Below are positions 17,016 through 24,266 of a DNA stretch of 35,226 nt, in pieces. The notes beneath the pieces were generated by a model, which was not told where the DNA came from, searched no databases, and saw nothing but the letters and a program-made list of their open reading frames with translations. The position numbers were made by a program, and so were the translations under genes. The stretch is from contig JAGHSZ010000152.1 of the NCBI GenBank assembly GCA_018065565.1, forward strand, positions 1 through 35,226, read 5' to 3'. The first letter of the stretch is position 1, and each line of letters opens with the position of its first letter. This DNA comes from Candidatus Colivivens caballi (lineage in GTDB: Bacteria; Bacteroidota; Bacteroidia; Bacteroidales; Bacteroidaceae).

Positions 17016-17603
17016 TTATTTGCGGTCGCCGCGAATCTGGTTGTAGAATTCTTCTCGCATCTGTGGACTTGAGAAGTCGCCAGAATAGTCGCTTGTGACG
17101 GTGGTGGCACCTTGCTTTTCCACGCCTCGCATCTGCATGCACATATGCTGTGCTTCGATTACGACCATCACTCCTCGTGGTTGCAGTGCTTGTTGTATGC
17201 ACTGGCACAGTTCGCGTGTGAGTCGTTCCTGTACTTGCAGACGGCGTGAGAGGGTGTCAACCACGCGTGGAATTTTGCTGAGCCCAACGATTTGTCCGTC
17301 GGGTATGTAAGCAACATGTACTTTACCGAAGAATGGCAACATGTGGTGCTCACACAGTGAGTAGAATTCGATGTCCTTGATGACTACTGGCTTTGAGTAG
17401 TCTTCTTTGAATTTTGCTGAATTGAGAATTGCTACAGGGTCGATATTGTAGCCGCTGGTGAACTGGAGTATGCACTTGGCTACTCGCTCGGGGGTGTTGA
17501 CCAGTCCTTCTCGGTTGATGTCTTCACCTACAGTTGTGAGCACATCAGCAACATTTTGTTTCAGTGTTTCGAGTGCTGATGGCTCGTATTGGGTTAGTAT
17601 CAC
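17016..17603 (-). CDS. folE: GTP cyclohydrolase I
   Basis: A 195-residue enzyme that converts GTP to 7,8-dihydroneopterin triphosphate, the first step of tetrahydrofolate synthesis. Zinc ligands Cys84, His87 and Cys155 and catalytic His86 and His153 are visible in SLCEHHMLP and [20 protein letters not shown] is the family's typical segment, and NTPERVAK lies near the N-terminus. The start is a GTG at 17603; the frame upstream is closed by a stop within ~15 bases and holds no ATG. It lies 26 bases after the SPOR gene and 39 before dnaG in the same direction. Confidence 0.95.
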   Translation of the reverse strand: MILTQYEPSALETLKQNVADVLTTVGEDINREGLVNTPERVAKCILQFTSGYNIDPVAILNSAKFKEDYSKPVVIKDIEFYSLCEHHMLPFFGKVHVAYIPDGQIVGLSKIPRVVDTLSRRLQVQERLTRELCQCIQQALQPRGVMVVIEAQHMCMQMRGVEKQGATTVTSDYSGDFSSPQMREEFYNQIRGDRK

Positions 17604-17629
17604 CTTAAATTGTTTTTAATTGGGGGTTG

Positions 17630-18199
17630 TTATCTGTTTTGGATTTGGTCGGCACTGACGAATATCTCGCTCTGCACGACCATGGCTTCGGTGAATCCTT
17701 TTGAACGGAGTTTGCGCATATACTGATTGGCATCTTCGCGTCGGATGAAGTCGCCAACTCTGCATCGCCAGTGCGGTGATTCAAACGAAGTGTATGCACG
17801 CAGCTCCGGGAACTGGCGTGTCACGCGTGTTCCTGTCTGCTGTGCTTTTGTCTGATCGGAGCGCTGGTTGGTACCGAAAAATACCTGGATTCTGTAGCCG
17901 CGTGCCTTGGTGTGTACCCCGGCTGAGCGTCCACCCATTTCTGTGCTTTCCTGCTTGACCTTTGACTCGGTTGTGAGGGTTGCAGCTGTATGGTGTGTGC
18001 TTGCGCTGCTTGGGATGACGACCATTCCGTTGAGGATGTCGGTGAGTCGGCTGTCTTGATCGACAGTGATTGTGCCTTGTCCTTCTGCTTCAGTTTCCAG
18101 TTGTCTAAGAAAACCTTGTGCCTTCATGGCTGTGGTGACAGCCATGAGGGCAGCGAGGATTGTGAGTTTGAATAAATTCATAGATTTGAATAAATTCAT
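17630..18199 (-). CDS. Exported SPOR domain protein
   Basis: About 189 residues from the start chosen here. A signal peptide (MNLFKLTILAALMAVTTAM, cleaved before Gln) is followed by a polar region and a C-terminal SPOR domain (YRIQVFFGTNQRSDQTKAQ...HWRCRVGDFIRREDANQYMRKLRSKGF...VVQSEIFV). SPOR domains bind septal peptidoglycan stripped of stem peptides. Three in-frame ATGs exist: 18229 (overlapping tpiA by 13 bases), 18199 and 18181. The last two are copies created by an 18-base tandem duplication. I chose 18199; either of the last two keeps a proper signal peptide. It lies directly after tpiA and before folE, an order I associate with Bacteroidetes. Confidence 0.85.
   Translation of the reverse strand: MNLFKSMNLFKLTILAALMAVTTAMKAQGFLRQLETEAEGQGTITVDQDSRLTDILNGMVVIPSSASTHHTAATLTTESKVKQESTEMGGRSAGVHTKARGYRIQVFFGTNQRSDQTKAQQTGTRVTRQFPELRAYTSFESPHWRCRVGDFIRREDANQYMRKLRSKGFTEAMVVQSEIFVSADQIQNR
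18167..18199 (-). repeat. Tandem duplication across the SPOR gene start codon
   Basis: TTTGAATAAATTCAT occurs at 18167-18181 and 18185-18199 (18-base offset). Each copy includes a start codon on the gene strand and the small palindrome TGAATAAATTCA. The duplication adds six codons (MNLFKS) in frame and offers two alternative initiation sites. Confidence 0.8.
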
Positions 18200-18216
18200 T
18201 GAAATGATTTTACTGT

Positions 18217-18978
18217 TTACTTCTTCCAAGCATCGATGATACCCTTGAAGTCAGGAGTCTTGAGTGATGCACCACCGATGAGTCCACCGTCGATGTCTTC
18301 CTTTGCGAAGAGTTCAGGGGCATTTGATGCCTTGCATGAACCACCGTAGAGGATTGATGTGTTGTCAGCAACTTCCTTGCCATACTTGTCGGCAACGATT
18401 GAGCGGATGTATGCGTGGATTTCTTCTGCCTGGTCTGATGTTGCAGTCTTGCCTGTACCGATTGCCCAGATTGGTTCATAAGCGATTACGACATTAGCAA
18501 ACTGTTCTGCTGTGAGGTGGAATACGCTGCCTTCGAGTTCTGACTTAACCACTTCGTTCTGCTGGTTTGCTTCGCGCTGTGCGAGACTTTCACCGATGCA
18601 GAAGATGATTTTGAGACCATTTGCGAGTGCGAGGTCAACCTTTTCTTTGAGGATGGCAGGAGTCTCGTTGTAGTATTCGCGGCGCTCTGAGTGACCGAGG
18701 ATGACATATTCAGCACCTGTTGACTTAACCATTTCAGCGCTTACTTCACCTGTGAATGCGCCCTTTTCCTTGTCTGCGCAGTTTTCTGCACCAAGACCGA
18801 TGACTGTGTGGTCGATGATGTTAGATACTGTTGCAAGGTGGATGAATGGAGTGCAGATGATGACATCGCAGTTTGGCTTGTCGGCTGTCAATACTTCATT
18901 GAGTTCAGTTGCGAGAGCAACACCTTCTTGCAGGTTCTTGTTCATTTTCCAGTTGCCTGCTACAATCTTTTTTCTCAT
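18217..18978 (-). CDS. tpiA: Triosephosphate isomerase
   Basis: A 253-residue glycolytic enzyme that interconverts glyceraldehyde-3-phosphate and dihydroxyacetone phosphate. Active-site residues are all present: Asn9 and Lys11 (AGNWKMN), electrophile His96 (LGHSERR) and base Glu168 ([12 protein letters not shown], with the mobile loop following). The phosphate-binding YGGS and IGGASL segments are near the C-terminus. Length is normal for the family. ATG at 18978. The gap to the preceding BT_3928-type gene contains a 9-bp minisatellite; the SPOR gene follows within 17 bases. Confidence 0.97.
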   Translation of the reverse strand: MRKKIVAGNWKMNKNLQEGVALATELNEVLTADKPNCDVIICTPFIHLATVSNIIDHTVIGLGAENCADKEKGAFTGEVSAEMVKSTGAEYVILGHSERREYYNETPAILKEKVDLALANGLKIIFCIGESLAQREANQQNEVVKSELEGSVFHLTAEQFANVVIAYEPIWAIGTGKTATSDQAEEIHAYIRSIVADKYGKEVADNTSILYGGSCKASNAPELFAKEDIDGGLIGGASLKTPDFKGIIDAWKK

Positions 18979-19048
18979 TGTCTTTTCTGTTTTTTTAGTT
19001 ATTGTTATATGGTTGAAAAATTGGTTCTAGTGAGAGGGTGGGATAGGG

Positions 19049-19129
19049 CGGATGGGGCTAATGGGACCAATGGGGCTCATATGGCTAATAGGGCTGATGA
19101 GCCTTATGGGATTAATGCCCCCAATGCCT
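19049..19129. repeat. 9-bp minisatellite between BT_3928-type gene and tpiA
   Basis: Nine units of nine bases in one register: CGGATGGGG, CTAATGGGA, CCAATGGGG, CTCATATGG, CTAATAGGG, CTGATGAGC, CTTATGGGA, TTAATGCCC, CCAATGCCT. The core is roughly CTAATGGGG. On the leftward strand a frame with no stop would encode Ile-Ser/Gly-Pro tripeptides, but no gene uses it. The array touches the stop codon of the BT_3928-type gene. Confidence 0.85.
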
Positions 19130-20309
19130 ATTCCTCTGATGGGAATGTTTCCGGCAGATTCCAGTTGCTCCACTTGTTGACGATGATGCCGTTGTGAATG
19201 TGGACGAGTCCTGGATTTGCACGGACTATGGTTTTGAGCATTCTTTCTTCGGAGTCGTATATGATGTATTCGGCTCCGGTGTGGTCCATCCACTGCTCCT
19301 TGTCCTTTTGTGGGGACGCGGTGATGCAGTAGAACTCTATGTTCTCGTGTTGTGTGGTGTAGTCGTAGAGCTCGTTTATCCGGCTGATGGCGCCCTGGTC
19401 GGCTTTTGCCAGGTCGGGGGCGATGAGCAGGAAGATGTCGCCTTCGTCGGTGATGATGTCGGTGGTGATGTCATCGCCGTCGTCTTCGACATACAGGTTG
19501 ATGAGTTTCTGCTCGATGTTTTCTACGGGTTTGCGTCGTGTCTCGACATATGTCCATGTGGAGTCGGGGTCGTCGTCATCGAGTGTCAGTTCAATCTGCT
19601 TGCCGTCTTTTTCATAGACGATGGTGACATCAAACTCCATCCCGGCATTCCCGTTGACTGCTTCGGCAATGTCTGTGCCTACCTTGTATGGACGGAAGTC
19701 GATTGGTGGCAGGGCATAGAGTGCATAGATGGCATAGGCTATGATGCCCACCATTGCTATGGTTGTGATGATCCAGTCGATCTTTGGGGGCATAAGCCGT
19801 GCCATGCATCGAGGGTGCCGTGCAATGATGATGGCTGCAATGAGCAGGAAGATGTTTTTCTCCAGTGTCTGCGCATTGGTCAGTATGATGGCGTCGCCGA
19901 AACATCCGCAGTCGCTCACTGGGTTGTAGATGGCGATGTAGATGGTGAGCAGTGTCATCACTGCCATGAAGGCGAGTGTGATGCGGCTTGTCAGTCGTCT
20001 TCTGCGTCCGAGGGCAAGGTATGTGCCGAGTGCAAACTCAAAGAACGCAATGCCGATGGCTGCCAGCAGTAGCAGAAAGTCGGGCGGGGTGATGCCCCAT
20101 GCCGTGAGATAGTCCTGCAACTTGTACTGTGTGCCGAGCGGATCGTTTGCTTTCACGAATCCTGAGAACAGGAATGTGACAGCCAGTATGCACCTGCATA
20201 GGTTTGTGATGACCTTGATGAACACCTGCTGCCTCCGTTGCTTTTTGTCGGGCTGGGTGTCGGTTGCAGTAGCCGATGCCTGCTGTATGTCGTCGTTGTC
20301 AGTCTGCAT
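19128..20309 (-). CDS. BT_3928 family DoxX/MauE-like membrane protein with thioredoxin-like C-terminal domain
   Basis: A 393-residue protein. After a polar N-terminus (1-28) come about five membrane segments (~31-52, 77-100, 108-127, 150-164, 178-199). They include FSGFVKANDPLG, typical of DoxX-type proteins, and DCGCFGD (133-139), the paired cysteines characteristic of MauE-like proteins tied to disulfide handling. Residues ~210-393 are soluble. The end (FLLIAPDL...FYCITAS...YDSEERMLKTIVRANPGLVHIHNG) resembles a thioredoxin or AhpC-like fold without a CxxC pair; that is inference. It starts 5 bases after the DUF1599 stop, so the two are co-transcribed. The family is widespread in Bacteroidetes, and its function is not established to my knowledge. 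Confidence 0.85.
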   Translation of the reverse strand: MQTDNDDIQQASATATDTQPDKKQRRQQVFIKVITNLCRCILAVTFLFSGFVKANDPLGTQYKLQDYLTAWGITPPDFLLLLAAIGIAFFEFALGTYLALGRRRRLTSRITLAFMAVMTLLTIYIAIYNPVSDCGCFGDAIILTNAQTLEKNIFLLIAAIIIARHPRCMARLMPPKIDWIITTIAMVGIIAYAIYALYALPPIDFRPYKVGTDIAEAVNGNAGMEFDVTIVYEKDGKQIELTLDDDDPDSTWTYVETRRKPVENIEQKLINLYVEDDGDDITTDIITDEGDIFLLIAPDLAKADQGAISRINELYDYTTQHENIEFYCITASPQKDKEQWMDHTGAEYIIYDSEERMLKTIVRANPGLVHIHNGIIVNKWSNWNLPETFPSEE

Positions 20310-20314
20310 ACGGA

Positions 20315-20851
20315 TTATTGTTCACTTAGCTTGATAAGTCCGAACACTGAATAATTGATCATGTCGAGATAGTTCGAGTCTATGCCCTCGCTGACGAGGG
20401 TCTGCCCGTCGTGTCCTTCGATTTCCTTTGTACGGTTAATCTTCGTGAGGATGAAGTCGGTGTATGAGCTGACTCGCATTGACCGCCATGCCTCGTCGTA
20501 GTCGTGGTTTTTGCGGAGCATCAGTTGCAGTGCAGTTTCGGCATACTGGTCATAGAGGGTCATGGCTTCGTCGGCAGTCATGTCAACGGTGTCAACATAC
20601 CCCTTTGCCAGTTGTATGAGTCCCACAATGCCGTAGTTGACGATTGCCTGAAACTCTGGGTAGATGCCTTCATCCACCATTGCCACCCCCTTCACTTCGA
20701 GGCTGCGTATGCGTTTTGCCTTGATGAGGAGCTGGTCGGTGACCGACTGCGGACGCAGTATGCGCCATGAAGGACCGTAGTCGTAGAGCTTCTTTGCAAA
20801 CACCTCGCGGCATTTCAGCATCTCTTGTTTGAATTGTTCTGCTGTTTCCAT
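20315..20851 (-). CDS. DUF1599 (nucleotide modification-associated domain 1) protein
   Basis: 178 residues from the ATG at 20851. I prefer this start to the upstream one at 20872, because the -7 box at 20870-20877 would place the transcript start inside the longer version. The protein consists of two similar halves: KLYDYGPSWRI...KAKRIRSLE, then KNHDYDEAWRSM...KINRTKEIEG, each followed by NYGIVGLIQL or NYSVFGLIKL. This double arrangement is the DUF1599 pattern. The domain is thought from comparative genomics to be linked with modified nucleotides; the reaction is unknown. First gene of the leftward run toward tpiA. Confidence 0.88.
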   Translation of the reverse strand: METAEQFKQEMLKCREVFAKKLYDYGPSWRILRPQSVTDQLLIKAKRIRSLEVKGVAMVDEGIYPEFQAIVNYGIVGLIQLAKGYVDTVDMTADEAMTLYDQYAETALQLMLRKNHDYDEAWRSMRVSSYTDFILTKINRTKEIEGHDGQTLVSEGIDSNYLDMINYSVFGLIKLSEQ

Positions 20852-20869
20852 TGTCGTTGAATAAGTGCA

Positions 20870-20877
20870 CAAAGGTA
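20870..20877 (-). promoter_or_regulatory. -7 box upstream of DUF1599 gene
   Basis: Leftward TACCTTTG matches TAnnTTTG and puts the transcript start near 20863, 12 bases before the ATG at 20851. No TTTG lies at the standard -33 distance; one lies closer, at 20890-20893. This box decides the choice of start for DUF1599. Confidence 0.55.
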
Positions 20878-21013
20878 CTAATAATTCGTCAAAGCACAGT
20901 GCCGTAACTCTGCTTTTCCTTCGTTTTCTCCTTATATTTATATTGTAATTGGCTTGTAAAACGATAAAATGTTGTATGAAGGTTGCAGTAGTGTCGTGTT
21001 TTTACGTCTGTAT

Positions 21014-21166
21014 TTATCTGTCGTTTTCAATTTCAATTGTGACATTGTAGTCACTGATTGGGTGTTCTCTGAACGGCAAGTTGAAGTTCTGCTTCATGAA
21101 CATCTGCCGTGAGAGTGACAGTCCGATGCCAGCTATGCCGACCGCATACCAGTGCCTGTTAATGCT
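21014..21166 (-). pseudogene. Truncated reading frame, C-terminal fragment of an unidentified protein
   Basis: Read leftward, a frame ends at the TAA of 21014-21016 and gives about 45 gene-like residues: WYAVGIAGIGLSLSRQ, then MFMKQNFNLPFREHP, then ISDYNVTIEIENDR. The balanced composition, a hydrophobic glycine-rich helix and an acidic/aromatic tail look like the end of a real, possibly membrane, protein. Upstream the frame runs straight into unit 1 of the 22-bp array and meets a stop (21167-21169) supplied by the repeat. No start or remainder of the gene is seen. A short intact gene starting at one of the two internal ATGs (29 residues or fewer) cannot be excluded. I do not recognise the family. 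Confidence 0.4.
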
Positions 21167-21346
21167 CTAACCAGTGGTTGTTAGTGGTCTAACCAGTGGT
21201 TATTATTGCTCTAACCAGTGCTCATTAATGGTCTAACCAGTGCTTGTTATTACTCTAACCTGTGTTCATTATTGCTCTAACGAGCGCTCATAAATGCTCC
21301 AACGAGCGCTGATAAATGCTCTAACGAGCGCTCGATAATATAAAAA
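21149..21346. repeat. 22-bp tandem array, block A (9 units)
   Basis: Nine units start at 21149, 21171, 21193, 21215, 21237, 21259, 21281, 21303 and 21325. Units 1-5 begin CCAGTG and end CTAA. Unit 6 begins CCTGTG. Units 7-9 begin CGAGCGCT. Unit 9 opens with the perfect palindrome CGAGCGCTCG and degenerates after it. There is no spacer between units, so it is not a CRISPR. Confidence 0.93.
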
Positions 21347-21500
21347 GGTGTACACCTTATTTGATTATGGTGTACACCTTTTCTCATTTTGCTGTACACC
21401 TTTTTCTGTTAAGGTGTACACCTTTTTGAAAACATATGTACACCTTCCTTAAACTACCTGTACGAGTTTTCAAGTAATGGTGTACACAAAATGTTGTTTA
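21347..21500. repeat. 22-bp tandem array, block B (7 units, GGTGTACACC palindrome)
   Basis: Seven units start at 21347, 21369, 21391, 21413, 21435, 21457 and 21479, continuing block A's register without a slip. The first ten bases of units 1, 2 and 4 are the perfect palindrome GGTGTACACC; the others carry one to several changes around GTAC. A T-rich stretch follows each. The rest of each unit is poorly conserved. Confidence 0.93.
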
Positions 21501-21544
21501 TCAATGGACGAATGACAATTGCTCACCGCACGAATAGCAATTTA
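21501..21544. repeat. 22-bp tandem array, block C (2 units)
   Basis: Two units, at 21501-21522 and 21523-21544, share TCAnnGnACGAATnnCAATT and again keep the same 22-bp register as blocks A and B. Their sequence is unrelated to either. Confidence 0.75.
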
Positions 21545-21549
21545 CATCC

Positions 21550-21605
21550 CATCTTTCCGCTCTCATCTCTCCACTCTCTTCTTTCATCTCTCCGCTCTTA
21601 TCTCT
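21550..21605. repeat. 7-bp pyrimidine-rich tandem array (8 units)
   Basis: CATCTTT, CCGCTCT, CATCTCT, CCACTCT, CTTCTTT, CATCTCT, CCGCTCT, TATCTCT occur consecutively. The array ends 11 bases before the stop codon of the leftward patatin gene at 21616. Confidence 0.8.
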
Positions 21606-21615
21606 CCCCTGACTG

Positions 21616-22632
21616 CTACCGATTGTCAGTTTTCAGTTTTTCCAACTGCTTCATTGCAGCCTTTCCCGCCTTCTCGCCCTGAACAATCATTTGCGCAATC
21701 TTCCGTGGAGTGAAGTCGGCAGCCGAGAACCCCTTCAAGTCGGGATTGATATAGACATCGGCATGCGCTGAGTTCTCACGGTATCGGTCGATGTCGGGAC
21801 GGTCGAATGCCCATTGCAGCAGCCGTTTCAGCTGTCTGCCCGAAGCATCGTCATCGTCGGGCTCTTTCTGTCGGCGCGAGGTGTGCTTGTTCTGGGTCAG
21901 GTCGATGGCAATCACTACGTCTGCCCCCATGTCGCGCACCACATCCACTGGCAGGTTGTTCATCAGACCGCCATCGACCAGCAGCATGTCGTCCACCTCA
22001 ACAGGCTTGAACACTCCGGGGATGGCCATGCTGGCGCGCATTGCCAGTGGCAGGCTGCCGTCGTGCATCACCACCTCGCTGAATGTCCTGAGGTCAACGC
22101 TCACGCAGCGGAAGGGGATGGGCAGACTGTCGAAGTCGATAGTGTCGGGCAGTTGTGTCATGTCGGCAAACAGGCTGACGAGACTGTCGCCGCGGCTCAA
22201 TCCGAATGTCTTGGTGTGGTTTGGCGCAGTGATTCGTGGGCGTTTGATGGGGAACCCGAAAATGTAGAGTGTACTGTCGGACTTCGAGATGATCTGCGAC
22301 GAGTGCTCCATGTTGCGGTCGGCAAGCAGCGACAGCCATTGCTGCGAGTGGAATAGTGAATCGAGGTCGTCGGCACGGTAGCCCACGCTGTACAGTGCTC
22401 CGATGATTGACCCGATGCTCGTCCCGGCAATGTAGTCGATGTGGACTCCTGCCTGTTCGATGTATTTCAGCACGCCCACTTCGGCGGCACCCTTTGCACC
22501 GCCGCCACCGAGCACGAGCCCGATTTTCGGGTGTTTCACCTCCGTGTCGTCTGGACCGGTGCCCTCTGCCCATGTCGCGGAGCATACCAGCGCCATCAGC
22601 ACCGTCATCGTTAACCGACGAAAACTATCCAT
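21616..22632 (-). CDS. Exported patatin-like phospholipase
   Basis: A 338-residue patatin-family lipid acyl hydrolase. It has the oxyanion-hole motif GGGGAKG (42-48), nucleophile Ser72 in GTSIG and the dyad Asp220 in DGG, all in order. AMRASMAIPGVFKPV (198-211) is the usual segment before the Asp. A signal peptide occupies residues ~1-22 (VCSATWA-EG). It lacks the C-terminal POTRA/BamA-like barrel of the large Bacteroidetes patatins, so it is the short RssA-like form and probably periplasmic. An exact-consensus promoter lies upstream at 22727-22758. Its 3' end abuts the tandem-repeat region. The substrate is unknown. Confidence 0.92.
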   Translation of the reverse strand: MDSFRRLTMTVLMALVCSATWAEGTGPDDTEVKHPKIGLVLGGGGAKGAAEVGVLKYIEQAGVHIDYIAGTSIGSIIGALYSVGYRADDLDSLFHSQQWLSLLADRNMEHSSQIISKSDSTLYIFGFPIKRPRITAPNHTKTFGLSRGDSLVSLFADMTQLPDTIDFDSLPIPFRCVSVDLRTFSEVVMHDGSLPLAMRASMAIPGVFKPVEVDDMLLVDGGLMNNLPVDVVRDMGADVVIAIDLTQNKHTSRRQKEPDDDDASGRQLKRLLQWAFDRPDIDRYRENSAHADVYINPDLKGFSAADFTPRKIAQMIVQGEKAGKAAMKQLEKLKTDNR

Positions 22633-22726
22633 CTTTCTTGAAATATTATGTAGAGATTAGAGACTAAAAGTTAAAAAGTTTAGGGTGGAGTGTTGCCCTT
22701 TGATGCCATTAGGGTATCTGCGGCTG

Positions 22727-22758
22727 CAAAGATAGTGAATATTTGCGAAAAATGCAAA
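22727..22758 (-). promoter_or_regulatory. Bacteroidetes promoter for patatin gene
   Basis: Read leftward: TTTG (22758-22755), 20 bases, then TATCTTTG (22734-22727), an exact consensus match. The start near 22720 gives an ~88-base leader that contains TAAAAGTTAAAA, an A-rich string also seen before the CE15 gene. Confidence 0.8.
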
Positions 22759-22772
22759 CTACTTTTAGACCA

Positions 22773-24122
22773 TTAACTATTTGCCATAAGCCAGAAGGTG
22801 AGGAGACCTGCACCATAACCGGCGAGCACCAGAGGGGTGATGTGCTTCACATACCATGTGAATGAGATGTTTTCCAGTCCCATTGCCACCACTCCGGCAG
22901 CCGAACCAATAATCAGAATGCTGCCTCCTGTGCCTGCGCAGTAGGCAAGTAACTTCCAAAACTCTCCGTCCTGCTGATACATTTGCAATGCTTCGGTCGC
23001 ACCCATCGGCTGTATTTCGTACATGCCCATGGCACTGGCTACAAGTGGCACATTGTCAATCACTGACGAGATAATGCCTATCAGTGCATTGACTGCATAC
23101 ACATTGCTGAATGTGTCGTTGAGCCAATGGCCCATATGGCTCAATGTGCCTGTCTCTTGTAGTGTGCCAACAGTGAGCAGGATGCCGAGGAAAAACAGTA
23201 TGGTGGCCATGTCGATTTTCTTCATCTGCGATGCCACCCTCACGGTCGTGTCCGAGTTGAGAATCTTACTGTCGTAGCGGATGATGAGTTCGGTGATGGT
23301 CCACAACAGGGCAAGCACACCAGTGACACCAACGAACGGAGGCAGCCCAGTGAGGTTGTGAAATACCGGCACTGACATCAGTCCACCCACACCAATCAGA
23401 AAAATGGTGATGCGTGCGCCGCGTGAGAACTGTGAAGGACGACTCAACTGGTCAAACGGACGCAAGATTTCCTCTGCCACACCATCGACTGACGAAACAT
23501 CGCTGCCGCCGTCCTTGAGCATTGGCATCACTAAAAGGGCGGGGACAGCCACACTGACCAGCGAGGGGAGAAGCAACCCTGTGATGATTCCACTGGCAGT
23601 CACACAGCCTTTTATCCACAGCATGATGGTGGTGACATCGCCAATCGGGGAGAACGCACCGCCAGAGTTGGCTGCTATCACAACTACGCATACGAGTAGA
23701 ATCCGCTGACTGGGCACTCGCACAAGTTTTTTCAGCACCATGGTCATCACAATGGCTGTGGTCATGTTGTCGAGCAGGGCTGAGAGGATGAATGTCAGTC
23801 CTACTGTCTTCCATAGCAGAACTTTGGGATTGTGGGAGTTAAGCCAACGGGTGACGAAATTAAATCCGCCGTTGGCATCGACCACTTCGACGATGGTCAT
23901 CGCTCCCATCAGAAACAATATGGTCTCACATGTCTCTGCCAGATGGCGTGAAAAGGCAGAAAGGATTTCGCCGTCATAATTGCCTGCAATCATATAGACA
24001 CTCCAACACACTACATACATTAGGAGGGCAATGCAGGTCTTGTTTACTTTTGTGATGTTTTCGAGGGCTATGAGTGAATAGCCTATCACGAATATTACGA
24101 TGATAATTATTGTTGTATTCAT
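22773..24122 (-). CDS. nhaD: NhaD-type sodium:proton antiporter
   Basis: A 449-residue inner-membrane protein with about 12 hydrophobic segments, of the ion transporter superfamily that contains NhaD and ArsB. Diagnostic segments are the two inverted-topology hairpins: SALLDNMTTAIVMTMVL in the first half and SSVIDNVPLVASAMGM in the second. Also present are ANSGGAFSPIGDVTT and GTGGSILIIGSAAGVVAMG. The DN pairs and the SPIGD and GSAAG loops are characteristic of NhaD. It would exchange Na+ or Li+ for protons, and in Bacteroidetes it may help maintain a sodium gradient used by symporters. It stands alone between the patatin gene and the OPT-linked small gene. Confidence 0.9.
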   Translation of the reverse strand: MNTTIIIIVIFVIGYSLIALENITKVNKTCIALLMYVVCWSVYMIAGNYDGEILSAFSRHLAETCETILFLMGAMTIVEVVDANGGFNFVTRWLNSHNPKVLLWKTVGLTFILSALLDNMTTAIVMTMVLKKLVRVPSQRILLVCVVVIAANSGGAFSPIGDVTTIMLWIKGCVTASGIITGLLLPSLVSVAVPALLVMPMLKDGGSDVSSVDGVAEEILRPFDQLSRPSQFSRGARITIFLIGVGGLMSVPVFHNLTGLPPFVGVTGVLALLWTITELIIRYDSKILNSDTTVRVASQMKKIDMATILFFLGILLTVGTLQETGTLSHMGHWLNDTFSNVYAVNALIGIISSVIDNVPLVASAMGMYEIQPMGATEALQMYQQDGEFWKLLAYCAGTGGSILIIGSAAGVVAMGLENISFTWYVKHITPLVLAGYGAGLLTFWLMANS

Positions 24123-24236
24123 ATTGGTTTAGTTGTTTAGTCGTTTGGTAAATTGGTTGTTACGGACCGTCTCCCATCCTTTCATTTAAGGACGGGGGCA
24201 GGTTCAAGGCTTCAAGATCAGGGACAGCCAGTCTTG

Positions 24237-24264
24237 TAAATGACTAAAACTAAATGACTAAAAC
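24237..24264. repeat. 14-bp direct repeat, two adjacent copies
   Basis: TAAATGACTAAAAC occurs at 24237-24250 and immediately again at 24251-24264. It lies between the stop of the leftward small secreted protein gene (24267) and the start of nhaD (24122). Confidence 0.8.
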
Positions 24265-24266
24265 AA

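Noticed and set aside
18200..18229. Longer SPOR protein starting at 18229
   Set aside because: It would overlap the tpiA end and add a charged stretch ahead of the signal peptide; the starts at 18199 or 18181 fit better.
19027..19293. Leftward frame encoding Pro-Ile-Ser/Gly repeats
   Set aside because: It is the 9-bp minisatellite read in an open frame out of phase with the real BT_3928-type gene; no start signal.
19194..20072. 292-codon open frame antisense to the BT_3928-type gene
   Set aside because: Its Cys/Val/Asp-rich composition is a complement artefact; the opposite strand encodes a coherent membrane protein in an operon.
20852..20872. Longer DUF1599 start at 20872
   Set aside because: That start codon overlaps the predicted -7 promoter box, so it would lie upstream of the transcript start.
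21149..21544. 22-bp direct repeats as a possible CRISPR array
   Set aside because: Units are contiguous with no variable spacers between constant repeats, and no cas gene is in the window.
21491..21713. Overlapping rightward open frames with Ser/Leu-rich translation
   Set aside because: They translate the 7-bp pyrimidine array and the antisense of the patatin 3' end.
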